From Pseudomonas sp. 31-12 (GTDB taxonomy: Bacteria; Pseudomonadota; Gammaproteobacteria; Pseudomonadales; Pseudomonadaceae), in NCBI RefSeq assembly GCF_003151075.1, contig NZ_CP029482.1, positions 5,642,001 to 5,706,000 on the forward strand: a DNA stretch of 64,000 nt, in the 5' to 3' direction. Position numbers and translations under genes: made by a program. Below the pieces are notes generated by a model, which ran no database searches, was not told where the DNA came from, and saw only the letters and a list, made by a program, of their open reading frames with translations. How positions within the stretch are numbered: the stretch's first letter is position 1; the number at the start of each line of letters is the position of its first letter. Shown in pieces: positions 32,617-43,398 of this stretch.

Positions 32617-33768
32617 TTACTTAATGGTCAGGGCTTCCAGTTTGCCGCTGTTGCCATATACATAAATCGTGTCACCCACCACCAGCGGACGGGCACGCAG
32701 GCCGTCGCTGTCGATGCGCTCGCGGCCGACGAAACGACCGTCCACCTGGCTCAGCAGGTGCAGGTAGCCTTCCATATCACCGACTGCAACATAGCTGGAA
32801 AACACTTCCGGAGCCGACAGTTGACGACGGGCCAGCGAATCGTTGCTCCACAAGGCTGTGGTGGAACGTTCGTCGACGCCTTCAACGGTGCCCGAAGACA
32901 GGCTCACGTATACGCTGCCAAAACCTTGGGCGACGCCGGCATAGCTGGAAGCATCACGCTGCCAGAGCTGACGACCGCTTTCCAGATCCAGTGCCGCAAC
33001 GCGACCCTGGTAGCTGGCGACATACAGCGTACCGCCGGACAGCAGCAAGCCGCCGTCGATATCAACCACACGTTCCAGTTCCGAACGGCCTTGTGGAATC
33101 GCGACCCGTTGTTCCCACACCGGCACGCCGTTGGAAATATCGAGAGCGACCACTTTACCGGTCGACAGGCCAGCCACCGCGAGGCGGTTGGTAACGATCG
33201 GTGCGCTGGTGCCGCGCAAGGTCAGGACCGCAGGGGTGCTGTCATACAACCAGCGCTGGTTGCCGGTAGCGGCATCCAGACCGATCAGACGGTCGTCCTG
33301 AGTCTGAACCACCACAACGTCACCGTTGTTGGCCGGCGGTGCGAGGACTTCGCTGGACACGCGAGCGCGCCATTTCTCTTCACCGTTGATCGCATCCAGG
33401 GCAACGATTTCGCCCTTGATGGTACCGAACATGACCAGACCGTAACCCACGCCAACGGCGCCGGAAACAGGCAGTTCAAGGTCCTTCTTCCATTTGACGT
33501 CGCCGTTGCTGCGATCCAGCGCCATCACCACGCCAGTGACGTCGGCGGCATAAATGGTATCGCCTTCGATCGCCGGAACCAGCATGTTGTAGGTTTCGCC
33601 CTGACCGTCACCGATCGAACGACTCCACTGCTTTTGCAGAACCACTTCTTCCTTGAAGTCGGTCAACTCGGCCGGTGGCAATTCTTTTTTGCTGTTGCTG
33701 CTGCAACCCGCGGCCAAAATGGCCAGAGCCAGCAATGCTGCATGTTTCCAACGGATCACGTCACGCAT
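32617..33768 (-). CDS. bamB: Outer-membrane assembly lipoprotein BamB
   Basis: Lipoprotein of the BAM complex that helps insert beta-barrel proteins into the outer membrane. It has 383 residues from the ATG at 33768 (MRDVIRWKHAALLALAILAA), with lipobox LAAGC. The mature protein has the PQQ-type beta-propeller repeats, each with a variant of AxDxxxGxxxW (for example ALDAINGEEKWRARV, GLDAATGNQRWLYD, ALDISNGVPVWEQRV). The gene overlaps the end of yfgM by eight bases, and der follows. Confidence 0.96.
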   Translation of the reverse strand: MRDVIRWKHAALLALAILAAGCSSNSKKELPPAELTDFKEEVVLQKQWSRSIGDGQGETYNMLVPAIEGDTIYAADVTGVVMALDRSNGDVKWKKDLELPVSGAVGVGYGLVMFGTIKGEIVALDAINGEEKWRARVSSEVLAPPANNGDVVVVQTQDDRLIGLDAATGNQRWLYDSTPAVLTLRGTSAPIVTNRLAVAGLSTGKVVALDISNGVPVWEQRVAIPQGRSELERVVDIDGGLLLSGGTLYVASYQGRVAALDLESGRQLWQRDASSYAGVAQGFGSVYVSLSSGTVEGVDERSTTALWSNDSLARRQLSAPEVFSSYVAVGDMEGYLHLLSQVDGRFVGRERIDSDGLRARPLVVGDTIYVYGNSGKLEALTIK

Positions 33769-34402
33769 CCCCTTTGGCCAGGTCGTCCAGCTTGATTTGT
33801 AGGCCACCGACCGCCGCTTCATCCGACAGTGCCGCCTTGGCTTTTTGATACGCCGCGTTTGCTTCGTCAGTACGACCCAGCTGCACCAGCAGGTCGCCCT
33901 TGAGTTCTTCACGAGTGGCCAGGAACGCCTTGTCGGCATCGCCTTCGAGCAGCTTCAGGGCTTCATCGACCTTGTTCTGCGCGGCCAGCACCTGCGCCAG
34001 ACGCTGACGGGCGATTTCGCCCAGCGCCGGGTTGGCCGGTTTGGCAACGATGGCTTTCAGCTCGGTGGCCGCGTCGTCCAGCTTGCCGCTGTCGACCGCG
34101 ACTTTCGCCACGAACAGGCTGCCGTACTGCGCATAGGCGCTACCGCCGAACTCGCTGTTGAGCTTGCCGGCCAGGTCCGAAACGCGGGCGGCATCAGGCT
34201 TGCCGTCAGGCGTCAGCGTGGTTTCGAGCAATTGCTGATAGAGAATCGAGGCGCCTTGCGACTGATTGCTCTGATACTTCTGAAAGGCCTGCCAGCCGAA
34301 CACGATGACCAGCGCCAACAGGCCGCCAGTGACCAGGGGCTTGCCGTTGCGTGTCCACCAGTCCTTTAAATCCGCCAGGTTTTCGTCTTCGGTACTCGAC
34401 AC
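33761..34402 (-). CDS. yfgM: YfgM family tetratricopeptide protein (Sec translocon partner)
   Basis: Inner-membrane protein of 213 residues. A single membrane helix near the N-terminus (KPLVTGGLLALVIVFGWQAF, about 20-39) is followed by a periplasmic TPR-like region with repeats such as PALGEIARQRLAQVLAAQNK. E. coli YfgM associates with SecYEG and periplasmic chaperones. The place between hisS and bamB is the conserved one. The stop overlaps the start of bamB by eight bases. Confidence 0.92.
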   Translation of the reverse strand: MSSTEDENLADLKDWWTRNGKPLVTGGLLALVIVFGWQAFQKYQSNQSQGASILYQQLLETTLTPDGKPDAARVSDLAGKLNSEFGGSAYAQYGSLFVAKVAVDSGKLDDAATELKAIVAKPANPALGEIARQRLAQVLAAQNKVDEALKLLEGDADKAFLATREELKGDLLVQLGRTDEANAAYQKAKAALSDEAAVGGLQIKLDDLAKGDA

Positions 34403-34444
34403 CCCAATACTCCTTAATCGCTAAATCGGCTGTTTATGACAGCT

Positions 34445-35734
34445 TCAACCCTGCACGACGCAGGTGGCCAGGTGTGCAGCAAGCGCATCCCAGGCAATGC
34501 TTTGTTGTTCGCCCTGGCCACGCAGGGGTTTGAAACCTACCACTTGCTGGGCCATTTCGTCGTCACCGAGGATCAGCGCATACAGCGCACCGCTCTTGTC
34601 GGCCTTCTTGAACTGGCTTTTGAAGCTGCCGGCGCCGGCATTGACTTGCAGGCGCAGGTTGGGCAATTGATCACGAACACGTTCACTCAGGGCCAGACCG
34701 GCCAGCTCGGCGGCTTCACCAAAGGCGCAGAGGTAGACGTCGACCTGACGGGAGATCTCTTGCGGGATCTGCTCCAGGGTTTCAAGCAACAGCACCAGGC
34801 GCTCGATACCCATGGCGAAACCAACGCCGGGGGTCGGCTTGCCGCCCATCTGCTCCACCAGACCGTCGTAACGACCACCGGCACACACGGTGCCCTGAGC
34901 GCCCAACTTGTCGGTGACCCATTCGAAAACGGTCTTGCTGTAGTAATCCAGCCCGCGAACCAGCTTCGGGTTGATCACGTAAGGAATGCCGGCGGCGTCC
35001 AGGCGAGCCTTCAGGCCCTCGAAGTGCACGCGGGATTCTTCGTCCAGGTAATCAGCCATTTTCGGCGCATCGACCAGGACGGCTTGAGTGTCGGCGTTCT
35101 TGGTATCAAGCACGCGCAATGGGTTGGTCTTCAGACGGCGTTGGCTGTCTTCGTCCAGCTTGTCCAGGTGAGCGGACAGGAACTCGACCAGCGCTTCGCG
35201 ATAACGACCACGGGATTCGCTGGTGCCCAGACTGTTGAGCTCGAGCTTGACCGCATCACGGATGCCCAACTCGCCCCACAGGCGCCAGGTCAGGATGATC
35301 AGCTCGGCGTCGATGTCCGGACCGTCGAGGTTGAACACCTCTACTCCGATCTGGTGAAACTGGCGATAGCGGCCTTTCTGCGGACGTTCGTGGCGGAACA
35401 TCGGGCCGATGTACCAGAGTTTCTGCACCTGGCCACCGCCGGTGATGCCGTGCTCGAGCACCGCACGCACGCAAGCCGCCGTGCCTTCAGGGCGCAGGGT
35501 CAGGGAATCGCCGTTGCGGTCGTCGAAGGTGTACATCTCTTTTTCGACGATATCGGTCACTTCACCGATGGAGCGTTTGAACAGCTCGGTGAACTCGACG
35601 ATCGGCATGCGGATCTGCTTGTAACCGTAGTTATCCAGCAGACGCGAGACGGTGCCCTCGAAATGACGCCACAGGGGCGTCTGTTCGGGCAGGATGTCGT
35701 TCATGCCACGTATGGCTTGCAGAGACTTGCTCAC
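34445..35734 (-). CDS. hisS: Histidyl-tRNA synthetase
   Basis: Charges tRNA-His with histidine. It has 429 residues, class II fold: motif 2 region [14 protein letters not shown] (read as [16 protein letters not shown]), the histidine-specific loop [15 protein letters not shown], and motif 3 [17 protein letters not shown]. The C-terminal anticodon-binding domain (about 330-429) includes [14 protein letters not shown] sequence [16 protein letters not shown]. It lies between ispG and yfgM on the minus strand in the usual Pseudomonas order. Confidence 0.97.
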   Translation of the reverse strand: MSKSLQAIRGMNDILPEQTPLWRHFEGTVSRLLDNYGYKQIRMPIVEFTELFKRSIGEVTDIVEKEMYTFDDRNGDSLTLRPEGTAACVRAVLEHGITGGGQVQKLWYIGPMFRHERPQKGRYRQFHQIGVEVFNLDGPDIDAELIILTWRLWGELGIRDAVKLELNSLGTSESRGRYREALVEFLSAHLDKLDEDSQRRLKTNPLRVLDTKNADTQAVLVDAPKMADYLDEESRVHFEGLKARLDAAGIPYVINPKLVRGLDYYSKTVFEWVTDKLGAQGTVCAGGRYDGLVEQMGGKPTPGVGFAMGIERLVLLLETLEQIPQEISRQVDVYLCAFGEAAELAGLALSERVRDQLPNLRLQVNAGAGSFKSQFKKADKSGALYALILGDDEMAQQVVGFKPLRGQGEQQSIAWDALAAHLATCVVQG

Positions 35735-35771
35735 TATAAATCCTTAAATTCGTTCGGCTCTTCAGTCGGGC

Positions 35772-36881
35772 TCAGCCGCGGGCGATAACTGCCGCGTCGG
35801 CTTCGACCTTTTCGGCCGCTTTCTGGCGGATCAAGCGTTCAAGCTCATCCACCAGATTGTCATTCGTCAGTTTCTGCGACGGCTTGCCGTCGATGTAAAT
35901 CAGGTTTGGCGTGCCACCGGTCAAGCCGATATGGGCTTCCTTGGCTTCGCCGGGCCCGTTGACCACGCAACCGATGACCGCGACATCCAGCGGCACCAGC
36001 AGATCTTCGAGGCGCCCTTCCAGTTCGTTCATGGTCTTGACCACATCGAAATTCTGCCGCGAGCAGCTCGGGCAGGCGATGAAGTTGATGCCACGGGAAC
36101 GCAGGTGCAGGGATTTGAGAATGTCGTAGCCGACTTTCACTTCCTCGACCGGGTCGGCCGCCAACGAGATGCGAATAGTATCGCCAATCCCTTCGGCGAG
36201 CAGCATACCGAGGCCCACGGCGGATTTCACTGTGCCTGAGCGCAAACCACCGGCTTCGGTGATGCCCAGGTGCAGCGGCTGGACAATTTCCTTGGCCAGC
36301 AGGCGGTAGGCGGCGACGGCCATGAACACGTCGGAGGCCTTCACGCTGACCTTGAAGTCCTGGAAATTCAGGCGTTCGAGGTGCTCGACGTGACGCAGGG
36401 CCGACTCGACCAGCGCGGCCGGGGTCGGCTCGCCGTATTTCTTTTGCAGGTCTTTTTCCAGGGAACCGGCGTTGACGCCGATGCGGATCGGAATCCCGCG
36501 ATCACGGGCGGCATCGACCACTGCACGCACGCGGTCTTCGCGACCGATGTTGCCCGGGTTGATTCGCAGGCAGTCAACGCCCAATTCGGCGACGCGCAGC
36601 GCGATTTTGTAGTCGAAGTGGATGTCGGCCACCAAGGGCACTTTGACCAATTGCTTGATCTTGCCGAAGGCTTCGGCGGCGTCCATGTCCGGCACGGAAA
36701 TGCGCACGATATCGACGCCAGCGGCTTCCAGACGATTGATCTGGGCCACGGTGGCGGCCACGTCATTGGTATCGCTGTTGGTCATGCTCTGAACAGCGAT
36801 GGGCGCATCGCCGCCAACGGGCACGTTACCGACCCAGATCTTGCGCGATTCGCGACGTTTGATTGGAGATTCGCCGTGCAT
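35772..36881 (-). CDS. ispG: 4-hydroxy-3-methylbut-2-enyl diphosphate synthase
   Basis: Iron-sulfur enzyme of the non-mevalonate isoprenoid pathway that reduces ME-cPP to HMBPP. It has 369 residues. The N-terminal TIM barrel starts [20 protein letters not shown]. The C-terminal domain has the [4Fe-4S] ligands in [11 protein letters not shown] and [16 protein letters not shown]. Located between rodZ and hisS, with three bases separating it from rodZ. Its cluster need connects it loosely with the nearby isc operon. Confidence 0.97.
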   Translation of the reverse strand: MHGESPIKRRESRKIWVGNVPVGGDAPIAVQSMTNSDTNDVAATVAQINRLEAAGVDIVRISVPDMDAAEAFGKIKQLVKVPLVADIHFDYKIALRVAELGVDCLRINPGNIGREDRVRAVVDAARDRGIPIRIGVNAGSLEKDLQKKYGEPTPAALVESALRHVEHLERLNFQDFKVSVKASDVFMAVAAYRLLAKEIVQPLHLGITEAGGLRSGTVKSAVGLGMLLAEGIGDTIRISLAADPVEEVKVGYDILKSLHLRSRGINFIACPSCSRQNFDVVKTMNELEGRLEDLLVPLDVAVIGCVVNGPGEAKEAHIGLTGGTPNLIYIDGKPSQKLTNDNLVDELERLIRQKAAEKVEADAAVIARG

Positions 36882-36884
36882 GAC

Positions 36885-37934
36885 TTATTGACCCAACTTC
36901 AGGCGAGCAGTCTCGCCACTGGTGAACGGAGCGACATCGACCGCCTGCCCGTTGTAGCTGACCTGCGCGCCACGGGCAAAGCCCAGACGTACGGCAAAGG
37001 GCGGCTTGCCGCTGACGGAAACGTTTTCGCCTTTACGCTTGAGACCGCTCAACAGCACCTTGCCAGTGCCATCAGTCACTTGGGTCCAGCAATCGGCGGT
37101 GAACTGCAATTGAACCTGGCCTTGGCCGGCCACCGGAGCAGCAGCTGGAGCGGGAATGGTCGGAGTGACCGATGCGCTTGCAGGCGGGGTCGACACAACA
37201 GGCGCAGTCGGTGCTGGCGCAACTGGAGTCGCGACAACGGGCGCAGTGCTGTGTGCCGGTGCAGCAGGCGCTGGGGCAGCAGGTGCAGGCGGGGCGGCAG
37301 CAGGCGGGGCGGCAGCAGGCGCGGTGGCTTCAGCCTCGGCCGGTGCTTCAGTGGAATTCTCGGCTTGCGGCAACGCGAGCGCGGTGGCGCCGTCAGCCTG
37401 ACCTTCCGCGACGGCCTGGTCTTCCGGCTCGTCCAGCGGATGGATCTGGGTGGTCCCATCAGCGCCTTCGACTTCGACATGCTCCGGACTCGGGCTGATC
37501 AGGTCTTTGGTGCGCTGGGAGGTTTGATCCTGCCACCAGACAAAACCACCACCAATCACTGCAATCAGCAACAGCAGGCTGACAATGCGCAAAATAGTGT
37601 GTGAAACCCGAACCGGTTCTTCGATACGGCCCAGGCTGTGGACGCTGCTGCCCTGGGAGTCGGTGCCGGTGGATTGGTCGAACTGCTGCACCAGAACGGT
37701 CTGGTCCATGCCCAGCAACTTGGCGTACGCGCGAATATAACCGCGAGCAAAGGTGTGCCCTGGCAGCTTGTCGAATGCGCCGGCTTCCAGATTGCTCAAG
37801 GAATTAACGGTGAGGTTGAGCTTGAGGGCCACTTCGGCCAGCGACCAGCCATTGCTTTCGCGGGCCTGGCGTAAAGTCTCACCGGGGTTAACGCGATTCG
37901 CTGCTACAACTTCGGGATGCGCCGCTTTCATCAT
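36885..37934 (-). CDS. rodZ: Cytoskeletal regulator RodZ
   Basis: Inner-membrane protein of 349 residues that links MreB filaments to the cell-wall elongation machinery. The N-terminal helix-turn-helix domain (about 15-85; GETLRQARESNGWSLAEVAL, NLTVNSLSNLEAGAF) faces the cytoplasm. One membrane helix (about 120-140; LLLLIAVIGGGFVWW) is followed by a long Ala/Pro-rich low-complexity periplasmic linker (about 190-270) and a C-terminal DUF4115 beta domain. The ATG at 37934 overlaps the pilF stop by four bases (ATGA). Confidence 0.95.
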   Translation of the reverse strand: MMKAAHPEVVAANRVNPGETLRQARESNGWSLAEVALKLNLTVNSLSNLEAGAFDKLPGHTFARGYIRAYAKLLGMDQTVLVQQFDQSTGTDSQGSSVHSLGRIEEPVRVSHTILRIVSLLLLIAVIGGGFVWWQDQTSQRTKDLISPSPEHVEVEGADGTTQIHPLDEPEDQAVAEGQADGATALALPQAENSTEAPAEAEATAPAAAPPAAAPPAPAAPAPAAPAHSTAPVVATPVAPAPTAPVVSTPPASASVTPTIPAPAAAPVAGQGQVQLQFTADCWTQVTDGTGKVLLSGLKRKGENVSVSGKPPFAVRLGFARGAQVSYNGQAVDVAPFTSGETARLKLGQ

Positions 37935-38689
37935 TGCTCCGACAGGTATTGCTGATATTCCGGCGTACCGGGATAGAGTCGTTTTAGTTGCAGGCCAAAA
38001 CTGGCGGCCTTGTCGCGATCTTCAAACACTTTTGCCAGCCGAACGCCGAGCAATAGACTACGTGCATTTTGCTCGGTGAGCAGGCTAAAACGATCGTAGT
38101 AGTCACGCGCGGGCACATAATGCCTGTCTTCGAAGGACAACTCAGCCATTTCCAGCAATGCACGCGGTTGTTGGCGGTTCAAACGCAGGGCTTTTTCCAG
38201 TTGCTGCTGCGCCAGATCACGCTGACCCAGCTTTGAAGCGGTCATGCCCAGGTTCTCGAATACCCGCGAACGCTCAGGATACAGGGTATCGGCGGCGGCC
38301 TGTTCAAAGCGCTCGTAAGCCTCTTTGTAACGTTTTTCTTCGAAAAGAAAGCTGCCGTAGTTGTTCAGGATTCGAGCATCGTCGGGACGGGAAGACAGCG
38401 CCTTGCGAAAGTGCTGGTCTGCCAGCTCAGGTTCCATTTCCGCCTGGAACACCAATCCAAGCGCCGCATTGGCATCCGGATCGGAGTCATCCAGATCCAG
38501 GGCTTTCTTCAATGGCACTTTCGCCCGCTCGGTCATGCCTTGCTGAAAGTATCCCAAGCCCAGTTGCACGTAGGCATTACGCGCTTCATCGCGACCCTTG
38601 CTGGTTTTCATCGGGTTGAAATCGCCCGACAGGACGCAGCCAGCACACAGGCTGGCCAACAGCAAAAGCAGCGCGAAGCGCAGGGACAT
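37931..38689 (-). CDS. pilF: Type IV pilus biogenesis/stability lipoprotein PilF (PilW)
   Basis: Outer-membrane lipoprotein of 252 residues that helps the PilQ secretin assemble. The ATG at 38689 gives a signal peptide MSLRFALLLLLASLCAGC with its lipobox. The mature protein is built of about six TPR repeats (ARNAYVQLGLGYFQQGMTE, DPDANAALGLVFQ, DARILNNYGSFLFEEKRY). Length and position between rlmN and rodZ are the same as in other Pseudomonas. Overlaps rodZ by four bases. Confidence 0.95.
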   Translation of the reverse strand: MSLRFALLLLLASLCAGCVLSGDFNPMKTSKGRDEARNAYVQLGLGYFQQGMTERAKVPLKKALDLDDSDPDANAALGLVFQAEMEPELADQHFRKALSSRPDDARILNNYGSFLFEEKRYKEAYERFEQAAADTLYPERSRVFENLGMTASKLGQRDLAQQQLEKALRLNRQQPRALLEMAELSFEDRHYVPARDYYDRFSLLTEQNARSLLLGVRLAKVFEDRDKAASFGLQLKRLYPGTPEYQQYLSEQ

Positions 38690-38706
38690 AGAGATCCTCT
38701 CTTGAT

Positions 38707-39849
38707 TTATTTCGCGGCGTTTTGCGCCATATCGTTTTCGGCGCTCAATTCGCGCACGGCGATATAACGTTCGCTGCGACGGGTGCGATCCAGCACCTGC
38801 CCTACCAATTGGCCACACGCGGCATCGATGTCCTCACCGCGGGTGGTGCGTACGGTGACATTGAAGCCTGCATGGTGAAGCTGATCCTGGAACCGGCGAA
38901 TCGCATTGTTGCTCGGGCGCTCGTATCCGGAATGCGGGAACGGGTTGAACGGAATCAGGTTGATCTTGCACGGGATGTTCTTGAGCAGCTCGATCATCTC
39001 GACGGCATGCTCGACCTTGTCATTGATATCTTTCAACAAGGTGTACTCGATGGTCAGCACGCGCTTTTCGCCCAGGGACGACATGTAGCGCTGGCACGAC
39101 TCGAGCAGCATCTTAAGCGGATATTTCTTGTTGATCGGCACCAATTGGTTACGCAATGCGTCGTTTGGTGCATGCAGCGACAACGCCAGGGAGACGTCGA
39201 TGTGCTTGGACAGCTCATCGATCATCGGCACCACGCCCGAAGTGGACAGGGTCACGCGGCGCTTGGAGATCCCGTAGCCCAGGTCATCCATCATCAGATG
39301 CATGGCGGCCACGACGTTGTCGAAGTTCAGCAGCGGCTCACCCATGCCCATCATCACCACGTTGGTGATGGCACGGTCGGCGGTCGCCGGGATGCTGCCG
39401 AACGATTTATTGGCAATCCACACCTGGCCGATGACTTCGGCGGCGGTGAGGTTGCTGTTGAAACCTTGCTTGCCGGTGGAGCAGAAACTGCAATCCAGGG
39501 CACAGCCTGCCTGGGACGAAACGCACAGAGTGCCGCGCTTGCCCTGGGGAATGTAGACGGTCTCGACGCAGCTGCCGGACGCCACGCGCACCACCCACTT
39601 ACGGGTGCCGTCGGTGGAAATGTCCTCGCTGACGACTTCAGGACCACGAACTTCGGCAATAGCCTTGAGCTTGTCGCGCAAGGCCTTGCTGACGTTCGTC
39701 ATGGCGTCGAAATCATCGACGCCAAGGTGGTGAATCCATTTCATTACCTGACCGGCACGGAAACGCTTCTCCCCGATTGAGTCGAAGAATTTTTCCATTT
39801 CCTGTTGGGTCAGACCCAGCAGGTTAGTTTTTACAGTCGATGTAGTCAT
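38707..39849 (-). CDS. rlmN: Dual-specificity 23S rRNA/tRNA methyltransferase RlmN
   Basis: Radical-SAM enzyme that makes 2-methyladenosine at 23S rRNA A2503 and at tRNA A37. It has 380 residues from the ATG at 39849 ([19 protein letters not shown]). The [4Fe-4S] motif [15 protein letters not shown] and the [25 protein letters not shown] and [13 protein letters not shown] motifs are present. The acceptor cysteine is in the C-terminal region [11 protein letters not shown]. It is 17 bases upstream of pilF and 28 bases after ndk. Confidence 0.97.
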   Translation of the reverse strand: MTTSTVKTNLLGLTQQEMEKFFDSIGEKRFRAGQVMKWIHHLGVDDFDAMTNVSKALRDKLKAIAEVRGPEVVSEDISTDGTRKWVVRVASGSCVETVYIPQGKRGTLCVSSQAGCALDCSFCSTGKQGFNSNLTAAEVIGQVWIANKSFGSIPATADRAITNVVMMGMGEPLLNFDNVVAAMHLMMDDLGYGISKRRVTLSTSGVVPMIDELSKHIDVSLALSLHAPNDALRNQLVPINKKYPLKMLLESCQRYMSSLGEKRVLTIEYTLLKDINDKVEHAVEMIELLKNIPCKINLIPFNPFPHSGYERPSNNAIRRFQDQLHHAGFNVTVRTTRGEDIDAACGQLVGQVLDRTRRSERYIAVRELSAENDMAQNAAK

Positions 39850-39877
39850 GGATTCACCTTCACTCATAAGCCAATGC

Positions 39878-40303
39878 TTAGCGAGTGGTTACTTCAGTAG
39901 CTGCGAAGAAGTACGAGATTTCGCGAGCAGCAGCGGCTTCGGAGTCCGAACCGTGAACGGCGTTGGCGTCGATGGAATCAGCGAAGTCAGCGCGGATGGT
40001 GCCGGCAGCAGCTTCTTTAGGGTTGGTAGCGCCCATCAGCTCACGGTTCAGAGCGATAGCGTTTTCGCCTTCCAGAACCTGAACGACAACCGGACCGGAG
40101 ATCATGAAAGCAACCAAGTCGCCGAAGAAACCACGAGCGCTGTGCTCAGCGTAGAAGCCTTCAGCTTCGGCTTTGGACAGTTGCTTCAGTTTCGAAGCTA
40201 CAACGCGCAGGCCTGCTTTTTCGAAACGAGTGGTGATCTCGCCGATGACGTTTTTTGCAACAGCGTCAGGCTTGATGATGGAGAAAGTACGTTGAACAGC
40301 CAT
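39878..40303 (-). CDS. ndk: Nucleoside diphosphate kinase
   Basis: Transfers the gamma phosphate between nucleoside triphosphates and diphosphates through a phosphohistidine. It has 141 residues. The N-terminus [14 protein letters not shown], the GLRVVASK segment and the catalytic histidine motif NAVHGSDS are all present. A hairpin with a T-rich flank upstream (40340-40362) separates it from iscX, so it may have its own promoter. Confidence 0.97.
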   Translation of the reverse strand: MAVQRTFSIIKPDAVAKNVIGEITTRFEKAGLRVVASKLKQLSKAEAEGFYAEHSARGFFGDLVAFMISGPVVVQVLEGENAIALNRELMGATNPKEAAAGTIRADFADSIDANAVHGSDSEAAAAREISYFFAATEVTTR

Positions 40304-40339
40304 GGTGTAACTCCAGAAACGGTAATTTGCGAAAAATTA

Positions 40340-40362
40340 AACCCGCGAATTATACGCGGGTT
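40340..40362 (-). terminator. Hairpin between iscX and ndk
   Basis: Perfect 8-base stem AACCCGCG / CGCGGGTT with a 7-base AT loop; on the minus strand it is followed by TTAATTTTT. It can end the isc transcript. On the minus strand the stem-loop spans a TATAAT hexamer (40354-40349) that could also serve as the -10 box of ndk; no strong -35 is seen. Confidence 0.65.
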
Positions 40363-40395
40363 CTTTGGTATTGCCTAACTGCGTACGGCGCAGAC

Positions 40396-40596
40396 TCAGT
40401 CTGCTTCTTCGATCCAGGCGGCCTGAATGGCTTCAAGCACCTTCTCGCCACCGCGGGTCGGATCATCACTGAACTCCGGCAATGCCAGCACCCATTTGTG
40501 CAGATCGACGAAGTTCACGTAACGCGGGTCCACTTCCGGCTTGGATTCAGCCAGTTGGATCGCGATTTCCAGCACATCAACCCATTTCAGACTCAT
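40396..40596 (-). CDS. iscX: Fe-S assembly protein IscX
   Basis: Small acidic protein of 66 residues (SLKWVDVLEIAIQLAESKPE, then DPRYVNFVDLHKWVLALPEF). It matches IscX/YfhJ, a modulator that binds IscS and iron and adjusts the rate of cluster assembly. Last gene of the isc operon, 14 bases after fdx. Confidence 0.95.
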   Translation of the reverse strand: MSLKWVDVLEIAIQLAESKPEVDPRYVNFVDLHKWVLALPEFSDDPTRGGEKVLEAIQAAWIEEAD

Positions 40597-40610
40597 GTCA
40601 CTTCCTTGAA

Positions 40611-40952
40611 TCAGTGCGGCGCTTCGGCGGCATGGTTGAGCGAGTATTTCGGAATTTCAACGGTCAGGTCTTCAGTCCCGACTTTTGCCTGACAGGCCAG
40701 GCGCGACTGAGCTTCCAGCCCCCAGGCCTTATCAAGATAGTCTTCTTCCAGTTCATCAGCCTCTTCCAGCGAGTCAAAGCCCTCACGGATCAGGCAATGA
40801 CAAGTGGTGCAGGCACAGACGCCACCGCAAGCGCTTTCCATCTCGATATGGTGCTCATGCGCCAGTTCGAGGATGGAGATGCCGGGTTCAGCCTCCACAA
40901 CCATGCCGTCCGGGCAAAACTTCTCGTGTGGCAGAAAAATGACCTGCGGCAT
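40611..40952 (-). CDS. fdx: [2Fe-2S] ferredoxin of the isc system
   Basis: Electron donor in cluster assembly, 113 residues, adrenodoxin type. The cluster ligands are in ACGGVCACTTCHC plus the later cysteine in LACQAKVG. It starts two bases after the hscA stop codon and is followed by iscX. Confidence 0.96.
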   Translation of the reverse strand: MPQVIFLPHEKFCPDGMVVEAEPGISILELAHEHHIEMESACGGVCACTTCHCLIREGFDSLEEADELEEDYLDKAWGLEAQSRLACQAKVGTEDLTVEIPKYSLNHAAEAPH

Positions 40953-40954
40953 CG

Positions 40955-42817
40955 TTATTCCTCAATCTCATTCAGGTTGCGACCCGCCAGCGCGGCTTTC
41001 ACCGTCGAATCCAGGCGGCGGGCAGCAAAGGCATCGGTCACTTGCGACAGACGCTTGGTCTGCTGCTCGATGGCGAAACCATCGGTGCCTTTCATCAGTT
41101 CGGTCAGTTCCTGCATCTGCAGCTCGATGACCATGCGCTCTTCGGCGTCGAGCAAGCGCTCACCGTCGACATCGATGGCGGCCTGCACCGCTTCGATCAG
41201 GCGCTGCGCATCGACCTGCTGCTCGCGCAGTACACGGGCAACCTTGTCGTCGTTGGCGTGCTGGAACGATTCCTTGAGCATCTTGGCGATTTCGCCGTCG
41301 GTCAGGCCGTAGGAAGGCTTGACCTGAATGCTCGCCTCGACGCCCGAACCCAACTCGCGGGCCGAAACACTGAGCAGACCGTCGGCATCGACCTGGAACG
41401 TCACGCGGATTTTTGCGGCACCGGCGACCATTGCCGGGATACCGCGCAATTCGAAGCGCGCCAGGGAGCGGCAGTCGCTGATCAGCTCACGCTCGCCCTG
41501 CAACACGTGAATCGCCATGGCCGACTGGCCATCTTTGTATGTGGTGAAGTCCTGGGCGCGGGCGACGGGGATGGTGGTGTTGCGTGGAATCACCTTCTCC
41601 ATCAGCCCGCCCATGGTTTCCAGCCCCAGGGACAACGGAATGACGTCGAGCAAGAGCAATTCGCCGCCATCGCGCTTGTTACCAGCCAATGTATCGGCCT
41701 GGATCGCAGCACCGATGGCCACCACTTGATCCGGATCGATTTCAGTCAGCGGCTGGCGACCGAAAGCTTCAGCGACGGCTTCGCGAACGCGAGGTACGCG
41801 CGTCGAGCCACCAACCATCACCACGGCGTGCACTTCATCCAGCTCGATGCCGGAATCACGCACCGCGCGGCGGCAAGCTTTAAGGCTGCGGGCAACCATT
41901 GGCTCGATCAGCGCATCAAAAGCTTCGCGAGTCAGTTGCGCTTTCCAGTCACCGTAAGCGACTTCAACGGATGAGGCGTTGGTCAGGGCTTCTTTGGCTG
42001 CGCAAGCGGATTGCAGCAGATGGCGTTGCGCACCCGGATCAAGGTCGGCGGACAAACCGGCGCTCTCAATGATCCAGCCAGCGATCGCGTGGTCAAAGTC
42101 ATCGCCGCCCAGGGCGCTGTCGCCACCGGTAGCGAGCACTTCAAACACACCGCCGGTCAGGCGCAGGATCGAAATATCGAAGGTACCGCCGCCCAGGTCG
42201 TAAATCGCGACCAGGCCTTCGGCGTGTTGATCCAGACCGTAAGCCACAGCGGCAGCGGTCGGCTCATTGAGCAAGCGCAGGACGTTCAGACCGGCCAGCT
42301 TGGCCGCATCCTTGGTAGCTTGACGCTGAGCATCGTCGAAATAGGCCGGAACGGTGATAACCGCCCCCACCAGTTCACCGCCCAACGCCTCTTCAGCGCG
42401 TTGACGCAGCACTTTCAGGATATCGGCAGAGACTTCGACCGGGCTTTTCGGGCCCTGAATCGTGTCGATGAACGGCATGTGCGACTCGCCACCGACAAAG
42501 CGGTACGGCAGTTGGTCGCCCAATTGCTTGACGTCGGACAGACCACGACCCATCAAGCGCTTGACCGACAGCACAGTGTTCAAAGGATCGGTCGCGGCCG
42601 CCAGCTTGGCGGTCTCGCCGACTTCGACGCGATCGGCGTGGTAGCGCACGGCGGACGGCAGAATGACCTGCCCGTCAGCGTCGGCCAGAGGCTCGGAAAG
42701 ACCACTGCGCAATGCAGCGACCAGCGAATTGGTAGTGCCCAAGTCGATCCCCACAGCCAGACGACGCTGGTGCGGTTGAGGACTTTGGCCGGGTTCGGCG
42801 ATCTGCAGTAGGGCCAT
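40955..42817 (-). CDS. hscA: Fe-S chaperone HscA (Hsp70 family)
   Basis: Specialised Hsp70 of 620 residues that, with HscB, releases clusters from the IscU scaffold. The nucleotide-binding domain has [28 protein letters not shown] and [19 protein letters not shown]. The substrate-binding domain follows from about 390 ([20 protein letters not shown]). Two bases precede fdx. hscB lies upstream. Confidence 0.97.
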   Translation of the reverse strand: MALLQIAEPGQSPQPHQRRLAVGIDLGTTNSLVAALRSGLSEPLADADGQVILPSAVRYHADRVEVGETAKLAAATDPLNTVLSVKRLMGRGLSDVKQLGDQLPYRFVGGESHMPFIDTIQGPKSPVEVSADILKVLRQRAEEALGGELVGAVITVPAYFDDAQRQATKDAAKLAGLNVLRLLNEPTAAAVAYGLDQHAEGLVAIYDLGGGTFDISILRLTGGVFEVLATGGDSALGGDDFDHAIAGWIIESAGLSADLDPGAQRHLLQSACAAKEALTNASSVEVAYGDWKAQLTREAFDALIEPMVARSLKACRRAVRDSGIELDEVHAVVMVGGSTRVPRVREAVAEAFGRQPLTEIDPDQVVAIGAAIQADTLAGNKRDGGELLLLDVIPLSLGLETMGGLMEKVIPRNTTIPVARAQDFTTYKDGQSAMAIHVLQGERELISDCRSLARFELRGIPAMVAGAAKIRVTFQVDADGLLSVSARELGSGVEASIQVKPSYGLTDGEIAKMLKESFQHANDDKVARVLREQQVDAQRLIEAVQAAIDVDGERLLDAEERMVIELQMQELTELMKGTDGFAIEQQTKRLSQVTDAFAARRLDSTVKAALAGRNLNEIEE

Positions 42818-42868
42818 CGTTATCAGGACTTATCTGTATATCAGGCGTGCGACCGGAGCGGCACTGGG

Positions 42869-43390
42869 TTAATCGTCGAGGCGCTCTTCTAGCTGGCGCA
42901 CTTCGTAGGTGAGCTTGTCGAGGAACTGCATGCGTCGCATCAGGCGTTCGGCCTGCTCACGTTGCGCTGCATCATCCCAACAGGCTGCGAAGCTTTCGTT
43001 CAGTTCATCCTGAGCGGTCTTCAGGCGACGCTTGAACACTGCAACACCCGCCAGGTCGGCGCTGTCTTGCAGGTCTTCGAGCTCTTCACGCAATTCCATC
43101 TGCTGCAGAAGGAACTCCGGATCATGCACCGTGACCTCCAGCGGCAGCTCGCCCCCATTCAAAGCGAGCAGGTATCGCGCGCGTTTCGGGGGACTTTTGA
43201 GCGTCTGATAGGCCTCGTTGAGGCTCGCGGATTGCTCTAGCGCCAGCCGTTGCTCGCGCTCCGAAGCGTCTGCAAAGCGGTCCGGATGAACACCGCGCGC
43301 CAACTCACGATAGCGCGTGGCCAACTGATCGAGATCCAGACGGAAGCTCGGCTGCAGTTCAAATAAAGCGAAATGACAAGGAGTACCCAC
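42869..43390 (-). CDS. hscB: Fe-S co-chaperone HscB (J-domain)
   Basis: J-domain protein of 173 residues that targets IscU to HscA. The GTG at 43390 is chosen (then [18 protein letters not shown]), which gives the usual length; earlier codons in frame lie over the end of iscA. The J-domain HPD motif is in [13 protein letters not shown], and the C-terminal three-helix bundle binds IscU. Confidence 0.95.
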   Translation of the reverse strand: MGTPCHFALFELQPSFRLDLDQLATRYRELARGVHPDRFADASEREQRLALEQSASLNEAYQTLKSPPKRARYLLALNGGELPLEVTVHDPEFLLQQMELREELEDLQDSADLAGVAVFKRRLKTAQDELNESFAACWDDAAQREQAERLMRRMQFLDKLTYEVRQLEERLDD

Positions 43391-43398
43391 GAGCAGCC

